Below, one piece after another: positions 10,161-19,681 of a stretch of 37,422 nucleotides of DNA. How positions within the stretch are numbered: the stretch's first letter is position 1; every line of letters starts with the position of its first letter. The notes beneath the pieces are model-generated. The model did no database searches. It was not told the DNA's origin and saw nothing but the letters and a program-made list of their open reading frames with translations. This stretch comes from Colwellia sp. BRX10-3 (lineage in GTDB: Bacteria > Pseudomonadota > Gammaproteobacteria > Enterobacterales > Alteromonadaceae). Position numbers and translations under genes: made by a program. The DNA lies in the NCBI RefSeq assembly GCF_014077505.1, contig NZ_JACGWA010000019.1, positions 1 to 37,422 on the forward strand. The letters run 5' to 3'.

Positions 10161-10211
10161 TAAAACGCTTGTTTAAAAAAGTTTGCTTTCCCTTTCCTTT
10201 CAAGGCAAACT
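10161..10211 (+). promoter_or_regulatory. Candidate fatty-acid regulator site and a weak hairpin upstream of fadB
   Basis: AAAC (10163-10166), GCTT, GTTT (10171-10174) form a half-palindrome of the AAAC-N4-GTTT kind reported for PsrA-type TetR regulators of fad genes in gammaproteobacteria. AGTTTGC (10180-10186) and GCAAACT (10205-10211) form a nearby hairpin that may end the MazG-like transcript. Both are suggestions; the AAAC/GTTT core is short. Confidence 0.35.
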
Positions 10212-10338
10212 CATTGGCACTTTATTTCTTTTACTGGTTAATTAAATTTAACGGGTAAGCTAAATATCCACACGCTCGGTAGTAGTCTATGATTACGTAT
10301 TACCAGTCAACCGACCCAAAAAAATCAGGAGAGTAGGC

Positions 10339-12501
10339 ATGTTATTTCAAGGCAAAAGCCTTTCTGCCCAGTTGTTAGATGATGGCATTGTCGAATTTAA
10401 ATTCGATGCACAAGGCTCAGTTAACAAATTTGATCAGGCAACGTTTAAAGAATATATCGCAGTTGTTGATGCGATTAATAATTGCAGTGAAGCAAAAGGG
10501 GTTTTAGTTACCTCTGGTAAGTCTTCTTTCATCGTTGGTGCTGACATCACCGAGTTTTTAGAAATATTTAAAAAACCGGAAGATGAATTACTGCCTTGGA
10601 TAAAACAAGGTTCTGATGTTTTTGACTCATTTGAAGATATAAACTTACCGACAGTTGTAGCCATTAATGGTTTTGCATTAGGTGGCGGTTGTGAAATGAG
10701 TTTAGCCTGTGATTATCGTATTGCTGATACCTCTTGTTCCATTGGTTTACCGGAAGTTAGCTTAGGTTTAATACCTGGCTTTGGCGGTACCGTGCGTTTA
10801 CCTCGTGTAATTGGCGCAGATAATGCTATTGAATGGATGTCGACAGGCAGAGCCTTTAAAGCTGAACAAGCAATGGCTGTTGGTGTACTTGACGCTGTAG
10901 TTGCACCAGAACATTTACGTGAAGCAGCAATAAATATGCTAAACCAAGCTATTGCTGGAAAATTAGATTGGCGTGCTAAACGTCAACCTAAGCTCGAAGC
11001 ATTAAAGCTTTCGCCAACAGAAACCATTATGACTTTTAATACTTGTAAAGGCATGATTGCAGCGAAAGCGGGTAAACATTATCCAGCACCAATGGTGATG
11101 GTTAAAACGATTGAAGCGGCAGCAGGTTTAGGCCGTGCAGGCGCGATGGCATTAGAAAACGCTGGTTTTGCAAAACTAGCGAAAACCGATGCCGCCACCG
11201 CACAAATTGGTTTATTTATGGCTGACCAAGTGGTTAAAGGCAAAGCGAAAAAAGCCGGTAAACAAGCCACTAAAGCAGTGAATAAAGCGGCGGTATTGGG
11301 TGCAGGTATTATGGGTGGTGGTATTGCTTACCAATCAGCCTATAAAGGCACGCCAATTATCATGAAAGATATTAACGACCAAGCGCTTGATTTAGGTCTA
11401 ACAACGGCTGCTGGCATTTTAACTAAGCAAGTTGAACGCGGTCGCATGACAGTTAAGAAAATGGCTGGCGTACTCAATAGCATAACACCGTCATTAAGTT
11501 ATGACAGTCTTAAAGGTGTTGATATTGTTGTTGAAGCTGTAGTTGAAAACCCGAAAGTAAAAGCTATGGTGTTGGCTGAAGTTGAAAACTATGTTGATGA
11601 AGACACGATTGTGACTTCAAATACCTCAACTATTTCAATTGATTTATTAGCACAAGGCCTCAAACGCAAAGATAAGTTTTGTGGCATGCATTTCTTCAAC
11701 CCGGTAAACAAAATGCCATTGGTTGAAGTTATTCGTGGTAAAGAAACCTCTGATGAAACCGTTGCTGCTGTTGTGGCTTACGCGGCAAAAATGGGTAAAT
11801 CACCTATTGTTGTTAACGATTGTCCAGGTTTTTACATTAACCGTGTTTTATTTCCATACTTTGCCGGCTTTAGCCAATTAGTACTTGAAGGTGCTGATTT
11901 TGTCGCAGTTGATAAGGTCATGGAAAAACAATTTGGTTGGCCAATGGGTCCGGCATACTTACTTGATGTAGTAGGTATTGATACCGCTGATCATTGTACT
12001 GGTGTTATGTCATCTGGTTTCCCTACGCGTATGTCTAAGATTGATAATGATCCCGTTAGTGCTTTATATAATAAAGATCGTTTGGGTCAGAAAAATGGTA
12101 AAGGCTTCTACGATTACGGTAAAGATAAGCGTGGTCGTCCGACAAAAGTAGCAGCACAAGTAGCTTATGAATTGTTTGCTGGTGTTGAGAAAAAAGACTT
12201 TAGTTCGGATGAAACTATTGCTCGTTTGATGATCCCTATGGTGAATGAAGTTGTGCGCTGTTTAGAAGAAGGTGTGGTGGATACCGCAGCTGAAGCCGAC
12301 ATGGGCTTGATATACGGATTAGGTTTCCCTCCATTTAGAGGCGGTCCGATTCGCTACCTAGAAACTCTTGGATTAGATAATTTTATTGCTATGGCTGATA
12401 AATACGCGCACTTAGGCGAAATTTACCAAGTTACTGATGGAATGCGCGAAATGGCGAAATCTGGTCAGTCATATTTTACAACCGATGTTAAAACAGCTTA
12501 A
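10339..12501 (+). CDS. fadB: Fatty acid oxidation complex, alpha subunit (enoyl-CoA hydratase / 3-hydroxyacyl-CoA dehydrogenase)
   Basis: FadB is the alpha chain of the alpha2-beta2 beta-oxidation complex. Its N-terminal crotonase half hydrates enoyl-CoA and its C-terminal half oxidises L-3-hydroxyacyl-CoA with NAD+. The 720 residues compare with 729 in E. coli. The crotonase oxyanion motif [11 protein letters not shown] is near residues 63-73, followed by [11 protein letters not shown] near 110. The NAD-binding [18 protein letters not shown] is near 318, and the dehydrogenase signature [17 protein letters not shown] near 448. The start [17 protein letters not shown] aligns with E. coli FadB, and GGAGAG lies before the ATG. 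It is 15 nt upstream of fadA, so the two form one operon. Confidence 0.96.
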   Translation: MLFQGKSLSAQLLDDGIVEFKFDAQGSVNKFDQATFKEYIAVVDAINNCSEAKGVLVTSGKSSFIVGADITEFLEIFKKPEDELLPWIKQGSDVFDSFEDINLPTVVAINGFALGGGCEMSLACDYRIADTSCSIGLPEVSLGLIPGFGGTVRLPRVIGADNAIEWMSTGRAFKAEQAMAVGVLDAVVAPEHLREAAINMLNQAIAGKLDWRAKRQPKLEALKLSPTETIMTFNTCKGMIAAKAGKHYPAPMVMVKTIEAAAGLGRAGAMALENAGFAKLAKTDAATAQIGLFMADQVVKGKAKKAGKQATKAVNKAAVLGAGIMGGGIAYQSAYKGTPIIMKDINDQALDLGLTTAAGILTKQVERGRMTVKKMAGVLNSITPSLSYDSLKGVDIVVEAVVENPKVKAMVLAEVENYVDEDTIVTSNTSTISIDLLAQGLKRKDKFCGMHFFNPVNKMPLVEVIRGKETSDETVAAVVAYAAKMGKSPIVVNDCPGFYINRVLFPYFAGFSQLVLEGADFVAVDKVMEKQFGWPMGPAYLLDVVGIDTADHCTGVMSSGFPTRMSKIDNDPVSALYNKDRLGQKNGKGFYDYGKDKRGRPTKVAAQVAYELFAGVEKKDFSSDETIARLMIPMVNEVVRCLEEGVVDTAAEADMGLIYGLGFPPFRGGPIRYLETLGLDNFIAMADKYAHLGEIYQVTDGMREMAKSGQSYFTTDVKTA

Positions 12502-13680
<1,179 letters not shown>

Positions 13681-13756
13681 TTTTTACTAATCACAGGGTG
13701 TTAATTCTAAAAATTAATGCCTTGAGTGCAAGCTATCAGTTAACATAATAAATCGA

Positions 13757-13780
13757 AGCCCAACCTATGTTGGGCTTTTT
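13757..13780 (+). terminator. Terminator of fadBA
   Basis: AGCCCAAC (13757-13764) pairs perfectly with GTTGGGCT (13769-13776) around CTAT, then TTTT and ATT. It lies 77 nt after the fadA stop. Confidence 0.92.
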
Positions 13781-13917
13781 ATTGTCTGCTCTAATCGTTT
13801 TCCATTCTTCTTCACGGCCCTATCTGATAATTTTTATTATGCTTAATCTCTTTGTTTGTTGTTAAACAACGGCAAACAAAGTGAGATTGGCAATATAATT
13901 ATAATGAAGAAATGAAG

Positions 13918-14131
13918 ATGCCACTGAACACAGTAAAGGTAATTGAAAATATTTTTAGCACAGAAGAAAAAGCAACAATGATCGCCAAATTGACCGACAC
14001 TATGGTCGCAATAGATTTGAGGGAATGCGCGCGGTGACTTGGATGAAAATAGAAGAAGTACCTCAGGACGAATGGGGATAGCGGGTACATAACTGACCGC
14101 CGATATGGTGAAAGAAATGCGAAAAGGTTAG
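13918..14131 (+). pseudogene. Decayed 4-oxalocrotonate tautomerase-family gene
   Basis: Reading through three frames restores a small tautomerase of about 70 residues. Phase one, from ATG 13918, gives MPLNTVKVIENIFSTEEKA and then IAKLTDTMVAI, with Pro right after Met as the catalytic base of the family. After about 14015 one base is missing, and the frame shifts to MRAVTWMKIEEVPQDEWG (14025-14078), the family's central motif. A second single-base loss near 14077 leads to IAGT, a nonsense TAA (14087-14089) and LTADMVKEMRKG, ending at TAG 14131. Two frameshifts and one nonsense codon in 214 bases show real decay rather than one sequencing error. The initial methionine of MP is preceded by a second in-frame ATG a few codons upstream, but Pro1 chemistry requires 13918. 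The intact relatives are short cytoplasmic tautomerases of unclear substrate. Confidence 0.8.
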
Positions 14132-14146
14132 TTGTTCAGTTTATCA

Positions 14147-14184
14147 AATAACTAAGCGAGCCAGCATGAAGTGGCTTAGTTATT
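14147..14184. terminator. Stem-loop between the tautomerase remnant and the GNAT gene
   Basis: AATAACTAAGC (14147-14157) pairs perfectly with GCTTAGTTATT (14174-14184), followed by TTATTG on the plus strand. It lies 12 nt beyond the stop of the minus-strand acetyltransferase and may be its terminator, or a shared one. Confidence 0.6.
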
Positions 14185-14195
14185 TTATTGTGCTA

Positions 14196-14738
14196 TTAAG
14201 TGTTTTCCATGCGATAAAGTACTACATCTAAATCACCTAACTGCGAGTCAGAATGAACATAAGCTTTGATATATTTCATGCCCAATTTTTTCATTACGGC
14301 AATTGAGGCAATATTGTCTTTTACGGCAACGGCACTAAAGAATTTATTGGCTGTCTGCTTAGCAAGTGCCCGTTGAATATGAATCGCCGCTTCTGAGGCG
14401 TAACCTTTCCCCCACGTTGATTGAAAAAATCGCCAGCCTAGTTCGATGTCATGCCAAATGGGTTGGTCAGAGAAAAAGTCCATTGGACGTACTAAAATCC
14501 AGCCAATGTCTTCTTGAGTTTCAAGTACGGTAACTTTCCATAATCCCCAACCTTTATTAACGTCTTTATAGGCGTTATGGCGCGGGATAAATACCTGGCT
14601 AATATCTTCGCGTGTGGTCATGTTACCGCTATTAATATAACGCATAACTTCCGGATTTTGATCAAGCTGATAAAGAAACTCACTATCAGTTTCATTAATA
14701 AGCTGATAACTAAGACGAGTTGAATTATCAATGTTCAT
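14196..14738 (-). CDS. GNAT-family N-acetyltransferase, RimJ/RimL type
   Basis: A 180-residue cytoplasmic acetyltransferase. The order of elements fits the RimJ/RimL-like GNAT fold. TRLSYQLINETDSEFLYQL at the N-terminus is the first strand and helix. HDIELGWRFFQSTWGKGYASEA (about residues 94-115) is the acetyl-CoA binding motif A, with the Q/RxxGxG/A element present as QSTWGKGYA. NIASIAVMKKLGMKYI (about 142-157) is motif B. Substrates of this branch include ribosomal proteins, amino-group antibiotics and small amines, and cannot be told apart here. It is a single gene, divergent from the prolyl oligopeptidase, and its ribosome binding site is weak. Confidence 0.88.
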   Translation of the reverse strand: MNIDNSTRLSYQLINETDSEFLYQLDQNPEVMRYINSGNMTTREDISQVFIPRHNAYKDVNKGWGLWKVTVLETQEDIGWILVRPMDFFSDQPIWHDIELGWRFFQSTWGKGYASEAAIHIQRALAKQTANKFFSAVAVKDNIASIAVMKKLGMKYIKAYVHSDSQLGDLDVVLYRMENT

Positions 14739-14830
14739 GCTTTTACCATTTATCTACTTTTCAATAGCTTAATCATAGTAAGTTCTCAATCAAGTTTCAT
14801 TAACTTTTACTTTTAACTAAGGCCATGCGG

Positions 14831-14859
14831 TAGACATCAATTATGTACTGCCATATGAT
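14831..14859 (+). promoter_or_regulatory. Sigma-70-like promoter of the prolyl oligopeptidase gene
   Basis: TAGACA (14831-14836) and TATGAT (14854-14859) each match the consensus in five of six positions and are spaced by 17 bases. The predicted start near 14866 leaves a leader of about 30 nt before the ATG at 14898. Confidence 0.65.
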
Positions 14860-14897
14860 TGCGGGTAATAATAACAATCTCATTTATTTGGTACATT

Positions 14898-17072
14898 ATG
14901 AATTCTAAAAAGATAGTTTTAAGCTCTGCTGTTTTGATCGCATTGTGTGGTCTTACAGGCTGTGGTCAAGAAGCAGCAACGGCCTCGCCAGCTGAGAAAA
15001 TAACGAGTGTTGTCGATGAAAGTACAATGTTAATTTATCAGACAACGAAAAAAGTGGCTGTTGTTGATGATTATTTTGGCACTAAAGTAACGGATAATTA
15101 TCGTTGGTTAGAAGATGATATGAGTGCTGAAACCGCAGATTGGGTAAAAGCGCAAAATAAAACCACTTACGGTTATTTAGAACAAATTCCTTACCGAGAT
15201 AAAATTAAATCACGCCTTGCCACATTACTCGATTATGAGAAAGTGAGTATGCCGTTTATCGAAGGTGAATATAGCTATTTTTATAAAAATGATGGCTTAC
15301 AGAATCAGTATGTTTTATATCGCCAAAAAGGTAATGCACCTGCTGAAGTTTTTCTAGACCCTAATACTTTTAGTGAAGACGGCACAGTTTCGTTGGCTAA
15401 TATTGAATTTAGTGAAGATGGATCATTAGCGGTTTACTTAATTTCTGAAGGCGGAAGTGATTGGCGCAAAGCGCGAGTTATGGATACTCAAACCAAAGAA
15501 GTACTTGAAACAGAATTAGTTGATATTAAGTTTAGTGGCTTGTCTTGGGTCGGTAATGAAGGCTTTTATTACTCCAGTTACGACAAACCTAAAGGTAGTG
15601 AGCTTTCTGCAAAAACTGATCAGCATAAACTCTATTATCACAAGTTAGGCACTGCACAGTTAGAAGATGCCTTAGTTTATGGCGGCAGCGAAGCACAAAA
15701 ACACCGTTATGTTAGTGGTGAAGTCACTAAAGATGGCAAGTATTTATTGGTATCTGCAGCGGTTTCTACTTCTGGTAACAAACTCTTTATTAAAGATTTA
15801 ACCAAAGCAAATTCAGCACTGGTTACGGTTGTTGATAATACAGATTCCGACACTTATATGGTCAATAGTAATGGCGATGATTTATTATTTGTCACTAATA
15901 TGGGGGCACCAAATAAGCGCGTGGTTAAAGTTAATGCCTTGAAGTCAGCCCCTGAAAATTGGCTAAACCTTATTCCTGAAACTGAAAATGTGTTATCAGT
16001 TTCAACAGGTGGTGGCTATTTATTTGCCAAATATATGAAGCATGCCACATCGTTTATCCAGCAATATGACTTAACCGGTAAAAAAATTCGCGATATCGCC
16101 TTACCTGAAGTGGGCACTGCTGGTGGTTTTAGTGGTAAAGAATCGCAAAGTAAGTTGTATTACTCGTTTAGTAATCAGAAAACTCCTTCAACGACTTTTA
16201 CTGTAGATGTTGCAACGGGTGAGTCTGTTGTACATATGAAATCGAAAGTAAATTTCAATAGCGATAACTTTGAATCTAAACAGGTTTTTTATAGCTCTAA
16301 AGACGGTACTAAAGTGCCGATGATTATTACCCATAAAAAAGGGTTAGTGCTTGATGGTAGTAACCCGACTATTTTATATGGTTATGGTGGTTTTAATGTC
16401 AGCTTACAACCGCAATTTAGCTCAACTCGTGCTGCTTGGTTAGAGTTAGGTGGCGTTTATGCCGTGGCTAATTTACGTGGTGGTGGCGAGTACGGTAAAA
16501 AATGGCACAATGCTGGTACGCAGTTGAAAAAGCAAAATGTCTTTGATGACTTTATTGCCGCTGCAGAATATCTAATTAAAGAAAAAGTAACTTCTTCAGA
16601 TAAGCTTGCGGTCATGGGTGGTTCTAACGGTGGTTTGCTTGTTGGTGCAGTAATGACCCAACGTCCTGAGTTATTTAAAGTCGCATTACCAGCAGTAGGC
16701 GTACTTGATATGCTGCGCTACCATACCTTTACGTCAGGTGCTGGTTGGGCTTATGACTATGGAAAATCTGATGATAATGCAGAAATGTTTAATTATCTTT
16801 TAGGCTATTCGCCAGTACACAATGTTAAAGCGGGTACACACTATCCTGCAACATTAATAACAACCGGTGATCACGATGATCGCGTAGTGCCTGCACATTC
16901 ATTTAAGTTTGCTGCTGAGTTACAAGCAAAGCAAACTGGCGCTAACCCAACCTTAATTCGCATTGAAACTGATGCGGGTCATGGCGCGGGTACGCCGATA
17001 AGCAAAACGATTGAGCAATATGCCGATATTTATGGTTTTACGCTATTTAATATGGGCGTGAAGGCTATTTAA
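14898..17072 (+). CDS. Prolyl oligopeptidase family serine peptidase, predicted lipoprotein
   Basis: A 724-residue S9A peptidase that cuts short peptides, typically after proline, in the periplasm or at the outer membrane. [22 protein letters not shown] is a lipoprotein signal; LTGC is the lipobox, giving an acylated Cys followed by Gly-Gln. Residues about 55-450 are the beta-propeller cap ([22 protein letters not shown] near its start). The C-terminal alpha/beta hydrolase carries Ser576 in GGSNGG, Asp within DHDDRV (658-662) and His695 in DAGHGAG, so the triad is complete. I chose ATG 14898 because the longer frame begins with TTG at 14859 inside the predicted promoter and would spoil the signal peptide. 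It is a single gene ended by a perfect terminator. Confidence 0.93.
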   Translation: MNSKKIVLSSAVLIALCGLTGCGQEAATASPAEKITSVVDESTMLIYQTTKKVAVVDDYFGTKVTDNYRWLEDDMSAETADWVKAQNKTTYGYLEQIPYRDKIKSRLATLLDYEKVSMPFIEGEYSYFYKNDGLQNQYVLYRQKGNAPAEVFLDPNTFSEDGTVSLANIEFSEDGSLAVYLISEGGSDWRKARVMDTQTKEVLETELVDIKFSGLSWVGNEGFYYSSYDKPKGSELSAKTDQHKLYYHKLGTAQLEDALVYGGSEAQKHRYVSGEVTKDGKYLLVSAAVSTSGNKLFIKDLTKANSALVTVVDNTDSDTYMVNSNGDDLLFVTNMGAPNKRVVKVNALKSAPENWLNLIPETENVLSVSTGGGYLFAKYMKHATSFIQQYDLTGKKIRDIALPEVGTAGGFSGKESQSKLYYSFSNQKTPSTTFTVDVATGESVVHMKSKVNFNSDNFESKQVFYSSKDGTKVPMIITHKKGLVLDGSNPTILYGYGGFNVSLQPQFSSTRAAWLELGGVYAVANLRGGGEYGKKWHNAGTQLKKQNVFDDFIAAAEYLIKEKVTSSDKLAVMGGSNGGLLVGAVMTQRPELFKVALPAVGVLDMLRYHTFTSGAGWAYDYGKSDDNAEMFNYLLGYSPVHNVKAGTHYPATLITTGDHDDRVVPAHSFKFAAELQAKQTGANPTLIRIETDAGHGAGTPISKTIEQYADIYGFTLFNMGVKAI

Positions 17073-17091
17073 TTGCTGGCGTTAAAATAGC

Positions 17092-17119
17092 AAAAAGCCC
17101 AGCAATTGCTGGGCTTTTT
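17092..17119. terminator. Bidirectional terminator
   Basis: A perfect palindrome: AAAAAGCCCAGC (17092-17103), AATT, GCTGGGCTTTTT (17108-17119). It lies between two convergent genes and can serve both. Confidence 0.93.
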
Positions 17120-17167
17120 AATATGTACTTATGTTTAGTACTACTAGCTACTTAATTAATGTTTAAG

Positions 17168-18094
17168 TTACTTAGCAAAGGTATTTTGTAATGGTGGGAC
17201 AACTTGCTTTTTACGACTCATAACACCTGGAAGCCAAACTTTACCATCAACCAAAGTAATATCATAAGCTTTTTCAACAATGCTAATATCGTCGCTTACC
17301 ACTAGAAGTTCTGAGCCTTCTTGCATAATGTCGGTAAGTAGCAACATCACGGTATGACGATTACCTTCTTCTTTAACTGCTTGTAAATCTGCGTATAAAT
17401 CAGCTTTCATATCATCGAACAAGGCTAAATCAATTACTTCTAATTGGCCTATGCCTACGATGTTGTCGCTCATGTTAAAATCTTTAAAATCTCGAAGCAC
17501 AAGTTCACGAACAGGTGTGCCGGCTACAGATGATTTAACGGTGAACATTTCCATGCCCAAGCCTTTGTAATCTTCTATGCCTGCGATTTCAGCTAACGCC
17601 TCAACACATTTAATATCTGCAGTTGTACAAGTTGGAGATTTAAAAATAACCGTGTCTGACAAAATGGCACACATCATAGCACCGGCAATATTCTTAGGAA
17701 TTTCAACACCGTGAAAGTCATACATCATTTTAATAATAGTATTGGTACAACCTACCGGGCGAACCCAAATTTCTAACGGAGTAGAAGTCGTAATATCACC
17801 TAGTTTGTGGTGATCGATAATACCCAAAATCGTGGTATCGTCAATATCGTCAGGGCCTTGAATTCGGTCTGAGTGGTCAACAACATAAATACCGTCAGTG
17901 TCAGCGAAGCTCAATTTAAGCTCAGGTTGCTCTAAACCAAACTTGTCTAAAATGAATGCAGTTTCAGGTGAAAGCTCACCTAAACGAGCAGGTTGTACAT
18001 CTTCACCAATATTGGTTTTTAAATATGAAAGCGCAATGGCTGAACAGATTGAATCTGAATCAGGCACTTTGTGTCCTACGGCATAAGCGGGCAT
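17168..18094 (-). CDS. ppaC: Manganese-dependent inorganic pyrophosphatase (DHH family II)
   Basis: Hydrolyses pyrophosphate to phosphate in the cytoplasm and so pulls biosynthetic reactions forward. The 308-residue length is normal for family II enzymes. Metal ligands appear in order: GHKVPDSDS (His8, Asp12, Asp14), the VVDHSD segment near residue 72, and the DHHK signature near 95. The C-terminal DHHA2-type domain carries SRKKQVVPPL near the end. I start at ATG 18094 (MPAYAVGHK), which has GGAG 9 nt upstream. A frame five codons longer would begin with TTG overlapping that ribosome binding site. It shares a bidirectional terminator with the prolyl oligopeptidase gene. Confidence 0.94.
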   Translation of the reverse strand: MPAYAVGHKVPDSDSICSAIALSYLKTNIGEDVQPARLGELSPETAFILDKFGLEQPELKLSFADTDGIYVVDHSDRIQGPDDIDDTTILGIIDHHKLGDITTSTPLEIWVRPVGCTNTIIKMMYDFHGVEIPKNIAGAMMCAILSDTVIFKSPTCTTADIKCVEALAEIAGIEDYKGLGMEMFTVKSSVAGTPVRELVLRDFKDFNMSDNIVGIGQLEVIDLALFDDMKADLYADLQAVKEEGNRHTVMLLLTDIMQEGSELLVVSDDISIVEKAYDITLVDGKVWLPGVMSRKKQVVPPLQNTFAK

Positions 18095-18399
18095 AAATTG
18101 TATCTCCAAGCGCTGTTAACCTAATAACGGCACTACTATATAAGTATTTTCTAGAATATGGCGCATATTCTAGCAAAAATTCCTAGTATTAGCCTAGTCA
18201 CTATTTACACTGTTTCATCAGGCTTTAGTCATTGAACTTGGTCATTCGTCGCCAACAGTTGAATTTTTATGGCAGCTCTCTAAGTGCTGTTGCCAAGGTT
18301 ATTCCTTTACCAACAACACAAAAGTCCTACCTTGTATACTTGTTCTGGCCGGGTCTATAACAGTGTTTAATAACCATAAATCATCCTGATTAGCATAAA
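18095..18399. other. Intergenic region between ppaC and the fbp terminator
   Basis: About 305 nt upstream of ppaC and downstream of fbp. It should hold the ppaC promoter on the minus strand. I see no reading frame with family resemblance and no confident RNA gene. A weak interrupted stem (TGGCAGC near 18279, GCTGTTGCCA near 18286-18296) is not strong enough to call. Confidence 0.4.
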
Positions 18400-18430
18400 T
18401 TAAAACACCTGACATTTTCAGGTGTTTTAA
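18400..18430 (-). terminator. Terminator of fbp
   Basis: TTAAAACACCTGA (18400-18412) pairs perfectly over 13 bases with TCAGGTGTTTTAA (18418-18430) around CATTT. It lies 37 nt beyond the fbp stop, and the minus-strand transcript ends in a TTTTAA run. Confidence 0.88.
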
Positions 18431-18467
18431 TGCTTATATACATTGTTATATCGAGTAACTTTTAAGC

Positions 18468-19436
18468 TTACTTGTAATAAGCTAAACAGGCTTCAACTTC
18501 ATTTTTAGAACCCATGATCACTTCAACACGTTGGTGGATATCTGACGGTTCAATATCCATAATGCGTCCTTCGCTGGTCATGGCTAAACCACCGGCTTGC
18601 TCAATTAAAAAGCTCATCGGGTTTGCTTCATACATTAAACGTAATTTATAAGGCTTTTCTGGATTTTTATTGTCAGCAGGGTAAGTAAATAAACCGCCTC
18701 GACATAATACGCGGTGAATATCACCAACCATAGCGGCTATCCAACGCATATTGAAGTTTTTGCCGCGCGGTCCCGTATCACCGGCCAATAAATCATTTAT
18801 ATAGTTCTGCATTGGTGCTTGCCAAAAGCGTTGATTTGACATGTTTACGGCAAACTCTTGAGTATCTGCCGGTACTTGCACATTGCGCTCAACTAATAAA
18901 AAACCACCGTGGGTGCGATCAAGTACGTAAAAATGGGTACCGCTACCTGTTGTCATTACTAGCATGGTTGATGGACCATAAAGGACATAACCGGCACAAA
19001 TTTGCTTGTTGCCTGATTGTTTGAACATATCAGGGTTGCTAGCGTCCATATCTTCTGGCGCATGATGAATCGAGAATATAGTACCAATTAGTGAGTTAAT
19101 ATCGATATTTGAGCTACCGTCTAGTGGATCAAATGACACGATATATTTACCATTTTCATCACCTGCAACAGAGGTATCTTCTTCCTCAGAAGAAATAGCT
19201 TTTACAAAACCAGACTCTAAAAGAATGTCTTTAAATAGTTCGTTGGCAACCACATCAAGTTTTTTCTGGACTTCACCTTGAATATTTTCATCCAATGTTG
19301 AGCCCATAGTGTCACCTAAGTGCCCTTGGCTGACGCGAAAGGAAATTTCTTTGGTGGCAGCTAAAATGGTTTTAATTAATGAAATTAAATCTAACGGTAC
19401 ATTATCTTCACGTAAAGCGGGAGCTAGTCGTTGCAT
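18468..19436 (-). CDS. fbp: Class 1 fructose-1,6-bisphosphatase
   Basis: Removes the 1-phosphate of fructose-1,6-bisphosphate, the committed step of gluconeogenesis. The 322 residues fit the class 1 family. Visible motifs are SSEEED near residue 82, the metal-binding [11 protein letters not shown] near 105, and the C-terminal [21 protein letters not shown] near 266, with [16 protein letters not shown] near 297. The ATG follows an AGGT ribosome binding site. It is divergent from the metallopeptidase at 19682. AACTCT (19463-19468) and AGAGTT (19475-19480) form a small inverted repeat in its 5' leader or promoter. Fatty acid oxidation (fadBA nearby) makes this step important during growth on lipids; that link is an inference. 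Confidence 0.96.
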   Translation of the reverse strand: MQRLAPALREDNVPLDLISLIKTILAATKEISFRVSQGHLGDTMGSTLDENIQGEVQKKLDVVANELFKDILLESGFVKAISSEEEDTSVAGDENGKYIVSFDPLDGSSNIDINSLIGTIFSIHHAPEDMDASNPDMFKQSGNKQICAGYVLYGPSTMLVMTTGSGTHFYVLDRTHGGFLLVERNVQVPADTQEFAVNMSNQRFWQAPMQNYINDLLAGDTGPRGKNFNMRWIAAMVGDIHRVLCRGGLFTYPADNKNPEKPYKLRLMYEANPMSFLIEQAGGLAMTSEGRIMDIEPSDIHQRVEVIMGSKNEVEACLAYYK

Positions 19437-19681
19437 CGGGTTACCTAATTACTTTAGAGTCGAACTCTTTTTATAGAGTTAATTATATATCGCATTAAAT
19501 TTTCGATGTTATGATAAATTATCAAGACATCAAAAGTTGCTTAAAAAAAAGTATCTTGCAAGTACCAAGGTTACTTTTAAGGCAATTATAACAAGAATAT
19601 GAGTATTTTCAGTACTTCTAATGATTTTAATTTTAACTAGGTATGCAACTAACTTAGTTTTACCGACAGTAAGGATATGAA

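Noticed and set aside
13899-14090. Minus-strand frame over the tautomerase remnant
   Set aside because: The plus strand gives a clear stitched tautomerase; the minus frame has no family match.
18270-18300. Interrupted stem as a small RNA or riboswitch upstream of ppaC
   Set aside because: Short, bulged stem with no partner elements or known consensus.
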